Shown piece by piece: positions 45,979 to 56,616 of a DNA stretch of 64,000 bases. Source of the stretch: Neisseria sp. Marseille-Q5346 (GTDB taxonomy: Bacteria > Pseudomonadota > Gammaproteobacteria > Burkholderiales > Neisseriaceae). A program made the position numbers and the translations under genes. How positions within the stretch are numbered: the first letter of the stretch is position 1; every line of letters begins with the position of its first letter. The stretch spans positions 868,001 to 932,000 of the forward strand of contig NZ_OX336253.1 in the NCBI RefSeq assembly GCF_946902045.1, written 5' to 3'. The notes beneath the pieces are model-generated. The model made no database searches. It saw only the letters and a list, made by a program, of their open reading frames with translations, and had not been told where the DNA came from.

Positions 45979-46575
45979 ATGACAGACACCGCCCATCTCG
46001 ATACCAATACTGTTTCAGAACATACCAAACAATGGCTGGAAAAAGCCGTTATCGGGCTGAATCTCTGCCCGTTTGCCAAAGCGCCGCATGTTAAAAACCT
46101 GGTTCGCATCGTTGTCAGCAAAGCCCGTCATTTGGACGGTTTCCTTGAAGACTTGGATCGTGAATTGCAGCTTCTGGGCAATACACCCGCTTCGGAATTG
46201 GAAACCACTTTACTGGTTCATCCGACACTGTTCCCTGATTTTGAAACCTTCAACCAAATGCTGGAAATTGCCGACGATGCCGTTGTAGAAAATGAATTGG
46301 AAGGCATTGTCCAAATTGCGCCGTTCCATCCCGATTTTCAATTTGAAGGCACGGAAGCTGACGACATCAGCAACTACACCAACCGCTCGCCCTACCCGAC
46401 CTTGCATCTGATTCGTGAAGACAGTATTGCCAAAGCGGCTGAAGCATTTCCTGATGCCTCAGCAATTTTCGACCGTAATATCGCGCTGCTGGAAAAAATG
46501 GGGCACGAGGGCTGGGATAAATTAGACATTCCGCGTTGTCCATTTCCGCATCACAAGCCGTCTGAAAACAAATAA
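45979..46575 (+). CDS. DUF1415 family protein
   Basis: The 198-residue soluble protein has the DUF1415 pattern, with a conserved GLNLCPFAKAPHV segment and FHPDFQFEGTEADDISNYTNRSPYPTLHLIREDSIAKA. Function unknown. The C-terminal KPSENK is encoded by an in-frame DUS. It lies just before the ybaN-like gene with a 14-base gap, so the two are probably co-transcribed. Confidence 0.83.
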   Translation: MTDTAHLDTNTVSEHTKQWLEKAVIGLNLCPFAKAPHVKNLVRIVVSKARHLDGFLEDLDRELQLLGNTPASELETTLLVHPTLFPDFETFNQMLEIADDAVVENELEGIVQIAPFHPDFQFEGTEADDISNYTNRSPYPTLHLIREDSIAKAAEAFPDASAIFDRNIALLEKMGHEGWDKLDIPRCPFPHHKPSENK

Positions 46576-46589
46576 TTGGTGATGGGAAG

Positions 46590-46949
46590 ATGGTTCGCTA
46601 TTTATTGATTTTTTGCGGCGCATTGTCGCTCGTCTTGGGCATTATCGGCATTTTCCTGCCATTACTGCCGACTACGCCTTTCATTTTATTGACCGCCGCC
46701 TGCTGGGCAAAAGCTTCGCCGCGCTTTCACAATTGGCTCTATCATCACCGCCATTTCGGTCCCATCATACAAAACTGGGAAAACAACGGCGCCGTGCCGC
46801 GCAAAGCAAAGTTTTTCGCTATCGGCATGATGGCCCTTTCTTGCCTGTTTATGTTTTGGCAATTTCCGGAACGCTGGTGGATTGGTGCCGTATCATCAAT
46901 CTTCTGTAGTTGCGTGGCTGTATGGATGTGGTTACGGCCGGAAGCATAA
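46590..46949 (+). CDS. DUF454 (YbaN-like) inner-membrane protein
   Basis: The 119-residue protein has about three spans; the N-terminal LLIFCGALSLVLGIIGIFLPLLPTTPFILLTAACWAKASPRFHNWL is the DUF454 signature. No function is established. GGGAAG lies directly before the ATG. Confidence 0.87.
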   Translation: MVRYLLIFCGALSLVLGIIGIFLPLLPTTPFILLTAACWAKASPRFHNWLYHHRHFGPIIQNWENNGAVPRKAKFFAIGMMALSCLFMFWQFPERWWIGAVSSIFCSCVAVWMWLRPEA

Positions 46950-47392
46950 AATAAAACAGGTAGGCATTTTTGCTTACCTGTTTTTTTGTTTTTACACCCA
47001 ATTTATCCATTAAAACAATCAGTAAGAACTAAAACACGCTATTCGACCCTCATTTTTCAGACGGCCTCCATTTATTCAATTAAATGTAAATTTTAGCTAA
47101 AATTAATTCAAAGTATTTTTTCGATAGCATTATTTTTGAGATTTCAAACTCCTGTTTCAAAACCATTTTTTTACTACCTCCAACTACTCCCATTGCTTTT
47201 ATTTCTTTATTTGTATCAACATTTCTTTTGATTCCAACACTCTAAACCGTCCCTTAACACTTGCTTTGCGTTATACTTTCCCCTGACACAACCGCGCAGT
47301 TCGTCTGGATATTTTCAGACGGCCTGAATATTTCACCGCCGTGCTTTCTCAATGAAGTTCCTAACGGCGCAACAGAATAAAAAGGAAATACT
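46950..47392. other. Intergenic region ybaN-like / nhaD
   Basis: It holds the terminator at 46957-46988 and two single DUS copies (near 47058 and 47317). The rest is AT-rich with no gene seen. Confidence 0.5.
46957..46988 (+). terminator. Rho-independent terminator after the ybaN-like gene
   Basis: A 9-bp stem CAGGTAGGC / GCTTACCTG (one G-U) is followed by seven T. Confidence 0.87.
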
Positions 47393-48811
47393 ATGCGCTC
47401 TCTCTCATTTTTACTGCTTCTTGCCGCCTTTCCTGCTGCGGCATCCGATTTTGACGGCTCATCCGCAAGCCTGCTTTGGGGTCTGCCGTTTGCACTGATT
47501 CTCTTGTCCATTGCACTCGGACCTCTGTTTTTCTCCCATATTTGGCACCACCACTTCGGCAAAATTACAGCGTTTTGGACGCTGCTGTTTTTAACGCCGT
47601 TTATCATCACCTTTGGTTTCGGAGCCGGCATACATACCGTTGCCCATGCGTTGGTTGAAGAATATATCCCCTTTATCCTGCTGCTTTTGGCGCTCTATAC
47701 CATTTCAGGCGGTATTTTTGTCAGCGGCGATTTGCACGGCTCGCCTAAATTGAATACAACCCTGTTGGCAGTCGGCACGGCTTTGTCGTCCATCATGGGG
47801 ACGACAGGTGCGGCAATGTTGATGATTCGTCCGCTTTTGAAAGCCAACCATAAACGCCATTACCGCCTTCACATCGTGATTTTCTTCATTTTCTTGGTAG
47901 CAAATATTGGTGGCGGGCTGACTCCTTTAGGCGATCCTCCTCTGTTCTTAGGATTCCTGAAAGGCGTAGATTTCATGTGGACGGTCAAACACATGCTGAT
48001 GCCTGTATTGATCAGTTCTGTGATTTTGCTGGCCGTTTTCTACATCATCGACAGCCGACACTTCAACCGTGAACAAAGCGAACACCTTGCTCCCGCTCCT
48101 TCCGATAAAGAAGAAAAAGTCAAAATCTACGGCAAATGGAATTTTCTGTTACTGGCCGGTGTAGTCGGTGCGGTTTTGCTATCCGGTTTGTGGAAACCAA
48201 ATCATCCGGGCCTTGAAATCTTGGGCAGCCATTATGCCTTGCAAAACCTGATGCGCGATGGCATTTTGCTGGCTTTGACCGCCGTATCTTGGATTATTAC
48301 GCCCAAACAGGTACGCGCAGGCAATGAGTTCAACTTCGAGCCGATTGCCGAAGTGGGTAAACTGTTTTTGGGTATCTTCATTACCATTTCGCCCGTCTTG
48401 GCGATTTTGAAAGCCGGTGAAGCAGGCGCACTGGGCGCTGTCGTGTCTCTGGTTCACGACGCGGCAGGCAATCCGATTAATGTGATGTATTTCTGGATGA
48501 GCGGTTTGTTGTCGGCATTCTTGGATAACGCGCCGACTTATTTGGTGTTCTTCAATATGGCCGGTGGCGATGCCCAAGCCTTGATGACAGGCCACCTGTT
48601 CCATTCACTGTTGGCAGTATCCATGGGTTCCGTATTTATGGGCGCGCTCACTTATATCGGTAATGCGCCGAACTTCATGGTAAAAGCCATTGCCGAACAA
48701 CGCGGCGTGCCGATGCCTTCCTTCTTCGGCTACATGGCATGGTCGGTGATTGTATTGGTACCGCTGTTTGCCCTGCATACGATGATTTTCTTCGTTTGGC
48801 AGCTCTTTTAA
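47393..48811 (+). CDS. NhaD-type sodium/proton antiporter
   Basis: This 472-residue inner-membrane transporter has about 12 spans of the ion transporter superfamily. Recognisable features are GTTGAAMLMIRPLL, NIGGGLTPLGDPPLFLGFLKGVDF and a second repeat with SGLLSAFLDNAPTYLVFFNMAGG, which are NhaD/ArsB-like. A possible N-terminal signal-like hydrophobic segment begins the protein. It would exchange Na+ for H+, complementary to the Na+-pumping NQR encoded next. Citrate/arsenite relatives cannot be excluded. AAAGGAAA lies before the ATG. Confidence 0.83.
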   Translation: MRSLSFLLLLAAFPAAASDFDGSSASLLWGLPFALILLSIALGPLFFSHIWHHHFGKITAFWTLLFLTPFIITFGFGAGIHTVAHALVEEYIPFILLLLALYTISGGIFVSGDLHGSPKLNTTLLAVGTALSSIMGTTGAAMLMIRPLLKANHKRHYRLHIVIFFIFLVANIGGGLTPLGDPPLFLGFLKGVDFMWTVKHMLMPVLISSVILLAVFYIIDSRHFNREQSEHLAPAPSDKEEKVKIYGKWNFLLLAGVVGAVLLSGLWKPNHPGLEILGSHYALQNLMRDGILLALTAVSWIITPKQVRAGNEFNFEPIAEVGKLFLGIFITISPVLAILKAGEAGALGAVVSLVHDAAGNPINVMYFWMSGLLSAFLDNAPTYLVFFNMAGGDAQALMTGHLFHSLLAVSMGSVFMGALTYIGNAPNFMVKAIAEQRGVPMPSFFGYMAWSVIVLVPLFALHTMIFFVWQLF

Positions 48812-49148
48812 ACTTAGAGGCCGTCTGAAATTCAGACGGCCTTTTATTTTCAGCTATATCATCAAACATAGCGTTTAAATATCAATCAGTTAAAAATTAT
48901 TTCTCTTAACACTCGATTACATATTCCTACTTTTTTCCCACTTTTCCCATAAAAATAAGCGTAAAACTGACATAAAGCAGCCTATACCTGATAAAATCTA
49001 AAGCTTTGTTGTTTGCGTTTATTCGTTGTTTTTATAGCAAACCTCTGCTTTTTTCAGACGGCCTATCCTTTGTTTCAAAGCATTACATGCCGTCTGAAAA
49101 AACAATCCGATATCCGAATCTCAACCCACCAAAAAGTAACGCATCCTT
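48812..49148. other. Intergenic region nhaD / nqrA
   Basis: After the nhaD DUS terminator, the region is AT-rich. CTGACA followed 18-19 bases later by ATAAAAT (near 48967-48998) is a possible nqr promoter. A further DUS pair of mixed dialect (49053-49064 and 49087-49098) lies just before nqrA. Confidence 0.45.
48818..48848 (+). terminator. DUS terminator after nhaD
   Basis: The inverted DUS pair has almost no loop and TTTTATTTT follows. Confidence 0.75.
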
Positions 49149-50492
49149 ATGATTAAGATAAAAAAAGGCTTAGACCTGCCTATCGCAGGCAGACCGGAGC
49201 AAGTCATTTATGACGGCCCGGCCATTACCGAAGTCGCGTTGCTTGGCGAAGAATATGTCGGCATGCGCCCCTCGATGAAAATCAAGGAAGGCGAAGCCGT
49301 CAAAAAAGGCCAAGTGCTGTTTGAAGACAAAAAGAATCCGGGCGTAGTATTTACCGCGCCGGCTTCAGGCAAAATCGCCGCGATTCACCGTGGCGAAAAG
49401 CGCGTACTTCAGTCAGTTGTGATTGCCGTTGAAGGCAACGACGAAATCGAGTTCGAACGCTACGCACCTGAAGCGTTGGCAAAATTGAGCAACGAAGAAG
49501 TGCGCCGCAACCTGATTCAATCCGGTTTGTGGACTGCGCTGCGTACCCGTCCGTTCAGCAAAATTCCTGCCGTCGATGCCGAGCCGTTCGCCATCTTCGT
49601 CAATGCGATGGACACCAATCCGCTGGCCGCTGATCCTACGGTTATCATCAAAGAAGCCGCCGAAGACTTTAAACACGGCCTGTTAGTATTGAGCCGCCTG
49701 ACCGAGCGTAAAATCCATGTGTGCAAAGCAGCAGGCGCAGACGTGCCGTCTGAAAACGCTGCCAACATCGAAACACATGAATTCGGCGGCCCGCATCCTG
49801 CCGGTTTGAGCGGTACGCACATTCATTTCATCGAGCCAGTCGGTGCGAACAAAACCGTTTGGACCATCAATTATCAAGACGTGATTGCCATCGGACGTTT
49901 GTTTACCACAGGCCGTCTGAACACCGAGCGCGTGATTGCCTTGGGTGGCTCTCAAGTCAATAAACCGCGCCTCTTGCGTACCGTTTTGGGTGCGAAAGTA
50001 TCGCAAATTACTGCGGGCGAATTGGTTGATGCAGACAACCGCGTGATTTCCGGCTCAGTATTGAACGGCGCGATTGCACAAGGCGCGCACGATTACCTCG
50101 GCCGCTACCACAATCAGATTTCTGTTATCGAAGAAGGCCGCAGCAAAGAGCTGTTCGGCTGGGTTGCGCCGCAGCCAGACAAATACTCCATCACGCGCAC
50201 AACTCTCGGCCATTTCCTGAAAAACAAACTCTTCAAGTTCAATACAGCCGTCAACGGCGGCGACCGCGCCATGGTACCGATCGGCACTTACGAGCGCGTG
50301 ATGCCCTTGGATATCCTGCCTACCCTGCTCTTGCGCGATTTAATCGTCGGCGATACCGACAGCGCTCAGGCATTGGGTTGCTTGGAATTGGACGAAGAAG
50401 ACCTCGCTTTGTGCAGCTTCGTCTGCCCGGGTAAATACGAATACGGCCCGCTGTTGCGCAAGGTGCTGGAAACCATTGAGAAGGAAGGCTGA
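49149..50492 (+). CDS. nqrA: Na+-translocating NADH:quinone reductase subunit A
   Basis: The 447-residue cytoplasmic subunit A of the Na+-pumping NADH dehydrogenase contributes to ubiquinone binding. The N-terminal [17 protein letters not shown] and the [24 protein letters not shown] segment ([19 protein letters not shown]) are NqrA hallmarks. It is the first gene of nqrABCDEF; nqrB starts two bases after it. Two DUS copies are read in frame (PSENA and GRLNTE). Confidence 0.97.
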   Translation: MIKIKKGLDLPIAGRPEQVIYDGPAITEVALLGEEYVGMRPSMKIKEGEAVKKGQVLFEDKKNPGVVFTAPASGKIAAIHRGEKRVLQSVVIAVEGNDEIEFERYAPEALAKLSNEEVRRNLIQSGLWTALRTRPFSKIPAVDAEPFAIFVNAMDTNPLAADPTVIIKEAAEDFKHGLLVLSRLTERKIHVCKAAGADVPSENAANIETHEFGGPHPAGLSGTHIHFIEPVGANKTVWTINYQDVIAIGRLFTTGRLNTERVIALGGSQVNKPRLLRTVLGAKVSQITAGELVDADNRVISGSVLNGAIAQGAHDYLGRYHNQISVIEEGRSKELFGWVAPQPDKYSITRTTLGHFLKNKLFKFNTAVNGGDRAMVPIGTYERVMPLDILPTLLLRDLIVGDTDSAQALGCLELDEEDLALCSFVCPGKYEYGPLLRKVLETIEKEG

Positions 50493-50494
50493 TT

Positions 50495-51727
50495 ATGGGC
50501 TTGAAACATTTTCTGGAAAAAATCGAACCGCACTTCCTGCCGGGCGGCAAACATGAAAAATGGTATGCCCTCTACGAAGCTGCGGCGACGATTTTCTATA
50601 CATCCGGCGCGGTAACGCGCAAAGCGGCCCACGTCCGCGATGCGCTCGACTCCAAGCGCATGATGATTTTGGTGTGGCTGGCTTTGTTCCCTGCCATGTT
50701 CTACGGTATGTACAACGTCGGCGTACAGGCATTCGGTGCGTTAACGCCTGATTTGCTGCAACAAAACATCGCTAACGACTGGCATTACGCCCTTGCCAAC
50801 GCTTTGGGCATCAATATGTCGTCTGAAGCAGGTGTGTTGAGCAAAACGCTCTTCGGCGCGATTTTCTTCCTGCCGATTTACGCGACTGTATTTGTTGTGG
50901 GCGGCTTCTGGGAAGTTTTGTTCGCCACTGTACGCAAACACGAAATCAACGAAGGTTTCTTCGTAACTTCGATTCTGTTTGCTTTGATCGTTCCACCTAC
51001 GCTGCCGCTTTGGCAGGCTGCCTTGGGTATTACCTTCGGCGTGGTGGTTGCGAAAGAGGTGTTCGGCGGTACGGGTAAAAACTTTATGAACCCTGCGCTG
51101 GCAGGCCGTGCCTTCTTGTTCTTCGCTTATCCTGCCAATATTACCGGCGACACCGTTTGGACGGCGGTTGACGGCTATTCTGGTGCCACTGCTTTGGCGC
51201 AATGGGCGGCACACGGTGCAGACGGCCTGAAAAACGCTGTAACCGGTCAAAACATCTCTTGGATGGATGCGTTTATCGGTAACGTGCCCGGCTCAATCGG
51301 CGAAGTATCCACTTTGGCACTCTTAATCGGCGGCGCGTTTATCGTGTTCACCCGTATTGCCTCTTGGCGCATTATCGCCGGCGTGATGATCGGTATGATT
51401 ACCATGTCTTCTCTGTTTAACTTCATCGGTTCGGACACCAACGCCATGTTCTCCATGCCTTGGTACTGGCACTTGGTGGTCGGCGGCTTCGCCATCGGTA
51501 TGCTGTTTATGGCGACCGACCCTGTTTCCGCTTCCTTTACCAATGTCGGCAAATGGTGGTACGGCGTGCTTATCGGTGTGATGTGCGTGTTGATCCGCGT
51601 GGTCAACCCTGCTTACCCCGAAGGCATGATGTTGGCGATTCTGTTTGCCAACCTGTTTGCCCCGATTTTCGACTATTTCGTCGCACAAGCGAACATCAAA
51701 CGCAGAAAGGCGCGCAGCAATGGCTAA
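50495..51727 (+). CDS. nqrB: Na+-NQR subunit B
   Basis: The 410-residue integral membrane subunit has about ten spans. The covalent FMN attachment site is [12 protein letters not shown] (Thr in SGAT), linked by Apb[17 protein letters not shown] is also typical. It holds riboflavin and FMN on the electron path and part of the Na+ channel. It overlaps nqrC by eight bases. Confidence 0.98.
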   Translation: MGLKHFLEKIEPHFLPGGKHEKWYALYEAAATIFYTSGAVTRKAAHVRDALDSKRMMILVWLALFPAMFYGMYNVGVQAFGALTPDLLQQNIANDWHYALANALGINMSSEAGVLSKTLFGAIFFLPIYATVFVVGGFWEVLFATVRKHEINEGFFVTSILFALIVPPTLPLWQAALGITFGVVVAKEVFGGTGKNFMNPALAGRAFLFFAYPANITGDTVWTAVDGYSGATALAQWAAHGADGLKNAVTGQNISWMDAFIGNVPGSIGEVSTLALLIGGAFIVFTRIASWRIIAGVMIGMITMSSLFNFIGSDTNAMFSMPWYWHLVVGGFAIGMLFMATDPVSASFTNVGKWWYGVLIGVMCVLIRVVNPAYPEGMMLAILFANLFAPIFDYFVAQANIKRRKARSNG

Positions 51728-52496
51728 GAAATTCGATAAAGACAGCTTCAGCGGCACGCTGATTGTGGTATTGGTTGTCAGCCTGATTTGTTCCATCATC
51801 GTTGCTGGTGCGGTCGTCGGCTTGAAACCTATCCAAGAGAAACAAAAACTCCAAGACAAACAAGGCTATATCTTAAGCGTAGCCGGTTTGATGGATAAAA
51901 ACACCGACATCAGCAAAACCTTTGCCGAACGTATCGAGCAACGTGTCGTGGACTTGGCAACCGGCGAATATGTCGCTGATGCGCCTAAAGACTTCAGCGC
52001 ACGCGTTGCCGGCAAAGACCCTGCCCAAAGCATCCAAATCAAACCCGAAGACGATTTGGCCGGCATCAAAAGCCGTGCCAAATACACCGAGGTTTATCTG
52101 GTAAAAGGCGATGACGGCAAAGTCAGCCAAATCATCCTGCCTATGCACGGCAACGGTTTGTGGTCTGTCATGTACGGTTTTGTCGCCATCCAACCCGACG
52201 GCAACACCATCAACGGCATCACCTACTACGACCAAGGCGAAACCCCGGGCTTGGGCGGCGAAATCGGCAATCCGTTGTGGCAACAAAAATTCGTCGGCAA
52301 AAAACTGTTTGACGAACAAGGCAAACTCGCCCTGCATGTTGGCAAAGGCGCAAGTTCGGACAAAGAACACGGCGTAGATGCCCTCTCCGGCGCATCGCTG
52401 ACATCTAAAGGCGTGCAAGGTTCATTCGCCTACTGGTTCGGCGAAAACGGCTATATCCCCTACCTGAACAAATTGAAATCAGCAGGAGCACAATAA
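51720..52496 (+). CDS. nqrC: Na+-NQR subunit C
   Basis: This 258-residue subunit has one N-terminal span ([24 protein letters not shown]) and a periplasmic FMN-binding domain with the flavinylation motif [13 protein letters not shown]. The start MAKKFDKDS lies inside the end of nqrB; a longer open frame upstream is only the nqrB overlap. A 1-base overlap links it to nqrD. Confidence 0.97.
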   Translation: MAKKFDKDSFSGTLIVVLVVSLICSIIVAGAVVGLKPIQEKQKLQDKQGYILSVAGLMDKNTDISKTFAERIEQRVVDLATGEYVADAPKDFSARVAGKDPAQSIQIKPEDDLAGIKSRAKYTEVYLVKGDDGKVSQIILPMHGNGLWSVMYGFVAIQPDGNTINGITYYDQGETPGLGGEIGNPLWQQKFVGKKLFDEQGKLALHVGKGASSDKEHGVDALSGASLTSKGVQGSFAYWFGENGYIPYLNKLKSAGAQ

Positions 52497-53122
52497 TGGC
52501 TGACATGAAACGCTTGAAATATTTGATGTTTTCACCCTTTATCGACAATAACCCGATTGCCTTGCAGGTTTTGGGTATTTGTTCGGCTTTGGCGGTTACC
52601 ACCAAACTTCAGACGGCCATCGTAATGGGTATTTCCGTAGCTTTGGTAACCGGTTTTTCCAGCTTCTTCATTTCTTTGGTACGCAACTACATCCCCAACA
52701 GCATCCGTATTATCGTGCAAATGGCGATTGTTGCTTCTTTGGTAACGCTGGTTGACCAACTGCTCCAAGCCTTTGCTTATGAGCTGTCCAAACAGCTGTC
52801 CGTATTCGTCGGCCTGATTATTACCAACTGTATCGTGATGGGTCGTGCCGAAGCATTTGCCATGAAAGAGCCTCCTTTGGAAAGCTTGGTTGACGGTATC
52901 GGTAACGGCGCAGGTTACGGCATGATGTTGATCATCATCGCAACCATCCGCGAACTGATCGGCTCAGGCAAGCTCTTTGGCTACACCATTTTCCAAACTG
53001 TACAAGATGGCGGCTGGTATCAAACCAACGGCTTGTTCCTGCTCGCCCCTAGCGCGTTCTTCATCATCGGCTTCTTGGTATGGGGTCTGCGCACTTGGAA
53101 ACCTGAACAGGCGGAGAAATAA
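52496..53122 (+). CDS. nqrD: Na+-NQR subunit D
   Basis: The 208-residue membrane subunit has six spans and contains [35 protein letters not shown] and [19 protein letters not shown], typical of NqrD/RnfE. Together with NqrE it binds the intramembrane 2Fe-2S cluster through conserved cysteines. A DUS is read in frame as LQTAIV. Confidence 0.98.
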   Translation: MADMKRLKYLMFSPFIDNNPIALQVLGICSALAVTTKLQTAIVMGISVALVTGFSSFFISLVRNYIPNSIRIIVQMAIVASLVTLVDQLLQAFAYELSKQLSVFVGLIITNCIVMGRAEAFAMKEPPLESLVDGIGNGAGYGMMLIIIATIRELIGSGKLFGYTIFQTVQDGGWYQTNGLFLLAPSAFFIIGFLVWGLRTWKPEQAEK

Positions 53123-53125
53123 CAC

Positions 53126-53719
53126 ATGGAACATTACTTAAGCCTCTTTGTAAAATCCGTCTTTCTGGAAAACATGGCACTGTCCTTCTTCTTGGGGATG
53201 TGTACATTTTTGGCGGTATCTAAAAAAGTATCCACTGCATTCGGTTTGGGCGTTGCTGTAACTTTCGTACTCGGCCTGTCCGTCCCTGCCAACCAACTTG
53301 TTTACTCGCTGTTGAAAGACGGCGCGCTGGTTGAAGGCGTGGACCTGACCTTCCTGAAATTCATCACCTTCATCGGCGTGATTGCCGCTTTGGTGCAGAT
53401 TTTGGAAATGTTCTTGGACAAATTCGTCCCTGCCCTCTACAACGCATTGGGTATCTACCTACCCCTGATTACCGTAAACTGCGCGATTTTCGGTGCCGTA
53501 TCGTTTATGGCGCAACGCGAATATAACTTCGGCGAGTCCGTTGTATATGGTTTCGGTGCAGGTTTGGGCTGGCTTTTGGCTATTGTCGCTTTGGCGGGCA
53601 TTACCGAAAAAATGAAATATTCGGACGTCCCTAAAGGTCTCAAAGGCTTGGGCATTACCTTTATCGCCGCCGGCCTGATGGCAATGGCGTTTATGTCGTT
53701 CTCCGGCATCCAGTTATAA
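53126..53719 (+). CDS. nqrE: Na+-NQR subunit E
   Basis: The 197-residue membrane subunit has six spans and is the inverted-topology partner of Nqr[24 protein letters not shown] and [17 protein letters not shown] are the family landmarks, including the cysteines for the 2Fe-2S site. It begins three bases after nqrD. Confidence 0.98.
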   Translation: MEHYLSLFVKSVFLENMALSFFLGMCTFLAVSKKVSTAFGLGVAVTFVLGLSVPANQLVYSLLKDGALVEGVDLTFLKFITFIGVIAALVQILEMFLDKFVPALYNALGIYLPLITVNCAIFGAVSFMAQREYNFGESVVYGFGAGLGWLLAIVALAGITEKMKYSDVPKGLKGLGITFIAAGLMAMAFMSFSGIQL

Positions 53720-53732
53720 GAAAGGAATCGGC

Positions 53733-54950
53733 ATGGAGATTATTTTAGGTATTGTGATGTTTACCCTCATCGTCTTGGTTTTGGCACTGATGATTCTGTT
53801 TGCCAAATCCAAGTTGGTGAGCGAAGGCGACATCACCATCAAAGTCAATAACGAAAAAGAGCTGACGATGCCTGCCGGCGGCAAACTGCTGGGTGCGCTT
53901 GCCAGCCAAGGTATCTTCGTTCCTTCCGCCTGTGGTGGCGGCGGTTCGTGCGGACAATGCCGCGTTGTCGTGAAAAGCGGCGGCGGCGACATTCTGCCTA
54001 CCGAGTTGTCCCACATCAGCAAACGCGAAGCGCGCGAAGGCTGCCGTCTGTCTTGTCAGGTCAACGTTAAAACCGACATGGACATCGAAGTACCGGAAGA
54101 AGTGTTCGGCGTGAAAAAATGGGAATGCACCGTCATCTCCAATGACAACAAAGCAACGTTCATTAAAGAACTCAAGCTTGCCATTCCCGAAGGCGAAGAA
54201 GTCCCTTTCCGCGCCGGCGGCTACATCCAAATTGAAGCCCCTCCTCACACTGTTGCCTACAAAGACTTCGACATTCCTAAGGAATACCACGAAGACTGGG
54301 ACAAATACAATCTGTGGCAATACGTTTCCAAAGTGGACGAGCCGATTTTGCGTGCCTACTCCATGGCTTCATACCCTGAAGAAAAAGGCATTATTATGTT
54401 GAACGTTCGTATCGCTACGCCTCCTCCTCGCGTACCTGATGCGCCTCCGGGACAAATGTCTTCTTACATCTGGTCGCTTAAAGCCGGTGATAAAGTAACG
54501 ATTTCCGGTCCGTTCGGTGAGTTCTTTGCCAAAGATACCGATGCCGAAATGGTATTTATCGGCGGTGGTGCGGGTATGGCGCCGATGCGCTCCCACATTT
54601 TCGACCAGCTGAAACGTTTGAACTCCAAACGTAAGATTACCTTCTGGTATGGTGCCCGTTCTAAACGCGAGATGTTCTATGTCGAAGACTTCGACCAACT
54701 CGCAGCAGAATTCCCGAACTTCACATGGCACGTCGCCCTGTCCGACCCATTGCCTGAAGACAACTGGGACGGCTACACAGGCTTCATTCACAACGTGGTT
54801 TACGAAAACCATCTGAAAAACCATGAAGCACCGGAAGACTGCGAATTCTATATGTGCGGCCCTCCGATCATGAACCAGTCCGTCATCAAAATGCTCAAAG
54901 ACTTGGGCGTGGAAGACGAAAACATCCTCTTGGACGATTTCGGCGGCTAA
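53733..54950 (+). CDS. nqrF: Na+-NQR subunit F (NADH dehydrogenase module)
   Basis: The 405-residue subunit has an N-terminal span, then a ferredoxin domain with 2Fe-2S ligands C67, C73, C76 and C108, then FAD (RAYSMASYP) and NADH ([26 protein letters not shown]) domains. It accepts hydride from NADH and starts the electron path. It is the last structural gene; a strong terminator follows. Confidence 0.98.
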   Translation: MEIILGIVMFTLIVLVLALMILFAKSKLVSEGDITIKVNNEKELTMPAGGKLLGALASQGIFVPSACGGGGSCGQCRVVVKSGGGDILPTELSHISKREAREGCRLSCQVNVKTDMDIEVPEEVFGVKKWECTVISNDNKATFIKELKLAIPEGEEVPFRAGGYIQIEAPPHTVAYKDFDIPKEYHEDWDKYNLWQYVSKVDEPILRAYSMASYPEEKGIIMLNVRIATPPPRVPDAPPGQMSSYIWSLKAGDKVTISGPFGEFFAKDTDAEMVFIGGGAGMAPMRSHIFDQLKRLNSKRKITFWYGARSKREMFYVEDFDQLAAEFPNFTWHVALSDPLPEDNWDGYTGFIHNVVYENHLKNHEAPEDCEFYMCGPPIMNQSVIKMLKDLGVEDENILLDDFGG

Positions 54951-54955
54951 CAGAC

Positions 54956-54987
54956 AAAAAGGAAGAAACCTCGGTTTCTTCTTTTTT
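54956..54987 (+). terminator. nqr operon terminator
   Basis: GAAGAAAC / GTTTCTTC with a CTCG loop is followed by TTTTTT. Confidence 0.88.
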
Positions 54988-54993
54988 ATTGCC

Positions 54994-55027
54994 AGGCCGT
55001 CTGAAAACCATACTTTCAGACGGCCTG
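54994..55027 (+). terminator. DUS pair behind the nqr terminator
   Basis: The inverted DUS pair has a 10-nt loop. It serves as a second hairpin and uptake signal before apbE. Confidence 0.55.
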
Positions 55028-55081
55028 AACCTTTCTTTTACGATACAATAAAGGCTTCAAAAAATAATCTGCACATCCCTT

Positions 55082-56149
55082 ATGCCGCTTCTTTCAAATT
55101 CGTTTTACCGTCCGATAATCGGTTGCACCGTTGCCATCGTTTCCACACTCACCCTCTCTGCCTGCCAACCTGAAAAACAACAAACCATTACCCTGCAAGG
55201 CGAGACCATGGGCACGACCTATACCGTCAAATATCTTTCAGACGGCCAAGACAAACTCCCCTCACCTGCCGAAATACAAAAACGCATTGATGACGCACTT
55301 AAAGAAGTCAATCGGCAAATGTCTACCTACCAGACCGATTCCGAAATCAGCCAATTCAACCAGCTGCGCACCGTCAATCAGGCAATGCCCATTTCCCAAG
55401 ACTTTGCCTATGTAACCGGCGAAGCCTTGCGTTTAAACAAACTGACACACGGCGCACTAGACGTAACCGTCGGTCCTTTGGTCAACCTCTGGGGATTCGG
55501 CCCGCAAAAAGAAATCACGCACGAACCGACTGCACAAGAAATCCAATATGCTTCAGAAATGGTTGGTACGGACAAACTCAAACTTTCCCAAGACGGACAG
55601 CAGCCTACACTCGCCAAAACCCATCCCGAAGTCTATTTAGACCTATCCTCCATTGCCAAAGGCTTTGGTGTGGATAAAACCGCCGCCGAACTTGAAAAAC
55701 TCAATATCGGCAATTATTTGGTAGAAATCGGAGGCGAGTTGCATGGCAAAGGCCGCAATGCACAAGGCAATCCTTGGCGTATCGGCATCGAGCAGCCCAA
55801 TATCGTTCAAGGCGGCGCCACTCAAATTACCATTCCATTGGACAATAAATCACTGGCCACATCCGGCGACTACCGTATTTTCCATGTCGATAAGTCAGGC
55901 CGCCGCCTTTCCCATATCATCAACCCTAAAACCAAACAACCCATCAGCCACAACCTTGCTTCCATCAGCGTAGTAGCAGAAAACGCCACACTTGCAGACG
56001 GCCTTTCCACCGGATTGTTCGTTCTCGGAGAAACTGAAGCACTTAAACTTGCCGAGCAAGAAAATCTCGCCGTTTTCCTTATCATCCGGACCCCGCAAGG
56101 CGGCTACCATACTAAAATGTCCAACGCATTCAAGAAATTATTAAACTAA
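55082..56149 (+). CDS. apbE: FAD:protein FMN transferase ApbE
   Basis: The 355-residue periplasmic lipoprotein has lipobox LSAC with C28 as the lipidated residue. The ApbE domain contains ETMGTTYTVKY, DVTVGPLVNLWGFGP, VYLDLSSIAKGFGVDK and the metal-binding/catalytic ATSGDYRIF ... HIINPKT. It transfers FMN from FAD to the Thr of NqrB and NqrC. It follows the nqr terminator, so it probably has its own promoter, and lies 17 bases before nqrM. Confidence 0.96.
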   Translation: MPLLSNSFYRPIIGCTVAIVSTLTLSACQPEKQQTITLQGETMGTTYTVKYLSDGQDKLPSPAEIQKRIDDALKEVNRQMSTYQTDSEISQFNQLRTVNQAMPISQDFAYVTGEALRLNKLTHGALDVTVGPLVNLWGFGPQKEITHEPTAQEIQYASEMVGTDKLKLSQDGQQPTLAKTHPEVYLDLSSIAKGFGVDKTAAELEKLNIGNYLVEIGGELHGKGRNAQGNPWRIGIEQPNIVQGGATQITIPLDNKSLATSGDYRIFHVDKSGRRLSHIINPKTKQPISHNLASISVVAENATLADGLSTGLFVLGETEALKLAEQENLAVFLIIRTPQGGYHTKMSNAFKKLLN

Positions 56150-56166
56150 TCTTCAGGAATACACAC

Positions 56167-56388
56167 ATGAAAACCCTTCTTCTGACTTTCGGCATCTTTA
56201 TCATTGTCATCCTCGGCATGGCAGTCGGCTATATTTTCTCTAAACGCACCATCAAAGGCAGCTGCGGCGGCATTTCCTCGCTCGGCATGAAGAAAATGTG
56301 CGATTGCGACACGCCATGCGATACCTTGCAAAAAGAGCTGGATAAAAAACAACATTCCGACAATCAAGGCATCAAGGTTGATCATTAA
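56167..56388 (+). CDS. nqrM: Na+-NQR maturation protein NqrM (DUF539)
   Basis: The 73-residue protein has one membrane span (FGIFIIVILGMAVGYIF) and four cysteines in SCGGISSLGMKKMCDCDTPC, the NqrM pattern. It is thought to deliver iron for the NqrD/E cluster. Gene order apbE-nqrM behind nqrF supports the call. Confidence 0.94.
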   Translation: MKTLLLTFGIFIIVILGMAVGYIFSKRTIKGSCGGISSLGMKKMCDCDTPCDTLQKELDKKQHSDNQGIKVDH

Positions 56389-56450
56389 GTCGTTGTTGAA
56401 TGTTTATTCATGATTTAAGACAGCTTATCCCCTATCAGGCCGTCTGAAAA

Positions 56451-56491
56451 ATAAAAGAGCGTGACCCAAATGGATACACGCTCTTTTATTT
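56451..56491 (+). terminator. Terminator after nqrM
   Basis: The 13-bp stem ATAAAAGAGCGTG / CACGCTCTTTTAT is followed by TTT. A single DUS lies just before it. Confidence 0.85.
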
Positions 56492-56572
56492 TGCCTCTTC
56501 CAAAGCAATCCAAAAATATCTTACACACCCGTTTAAAACAAAGCCACTTCAAACCAATCAGAAAACAAAAAG

Positions 56573-56600
56573 AAAAGCTCCTGCAAAACAGGAGCTTTTT
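56573..56600. terminator. Terminator of rpmB-rpmG
   Basis: An 11-bp stem AAAAGCTCCTG / CAGGAGCTTTT with a 5-nt loop lies downstream of rpmG; T-runs occur on both strands. Confidence 0.87.
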
Positions 56601-56616
56601 CTTGGAAGAAACCGGA

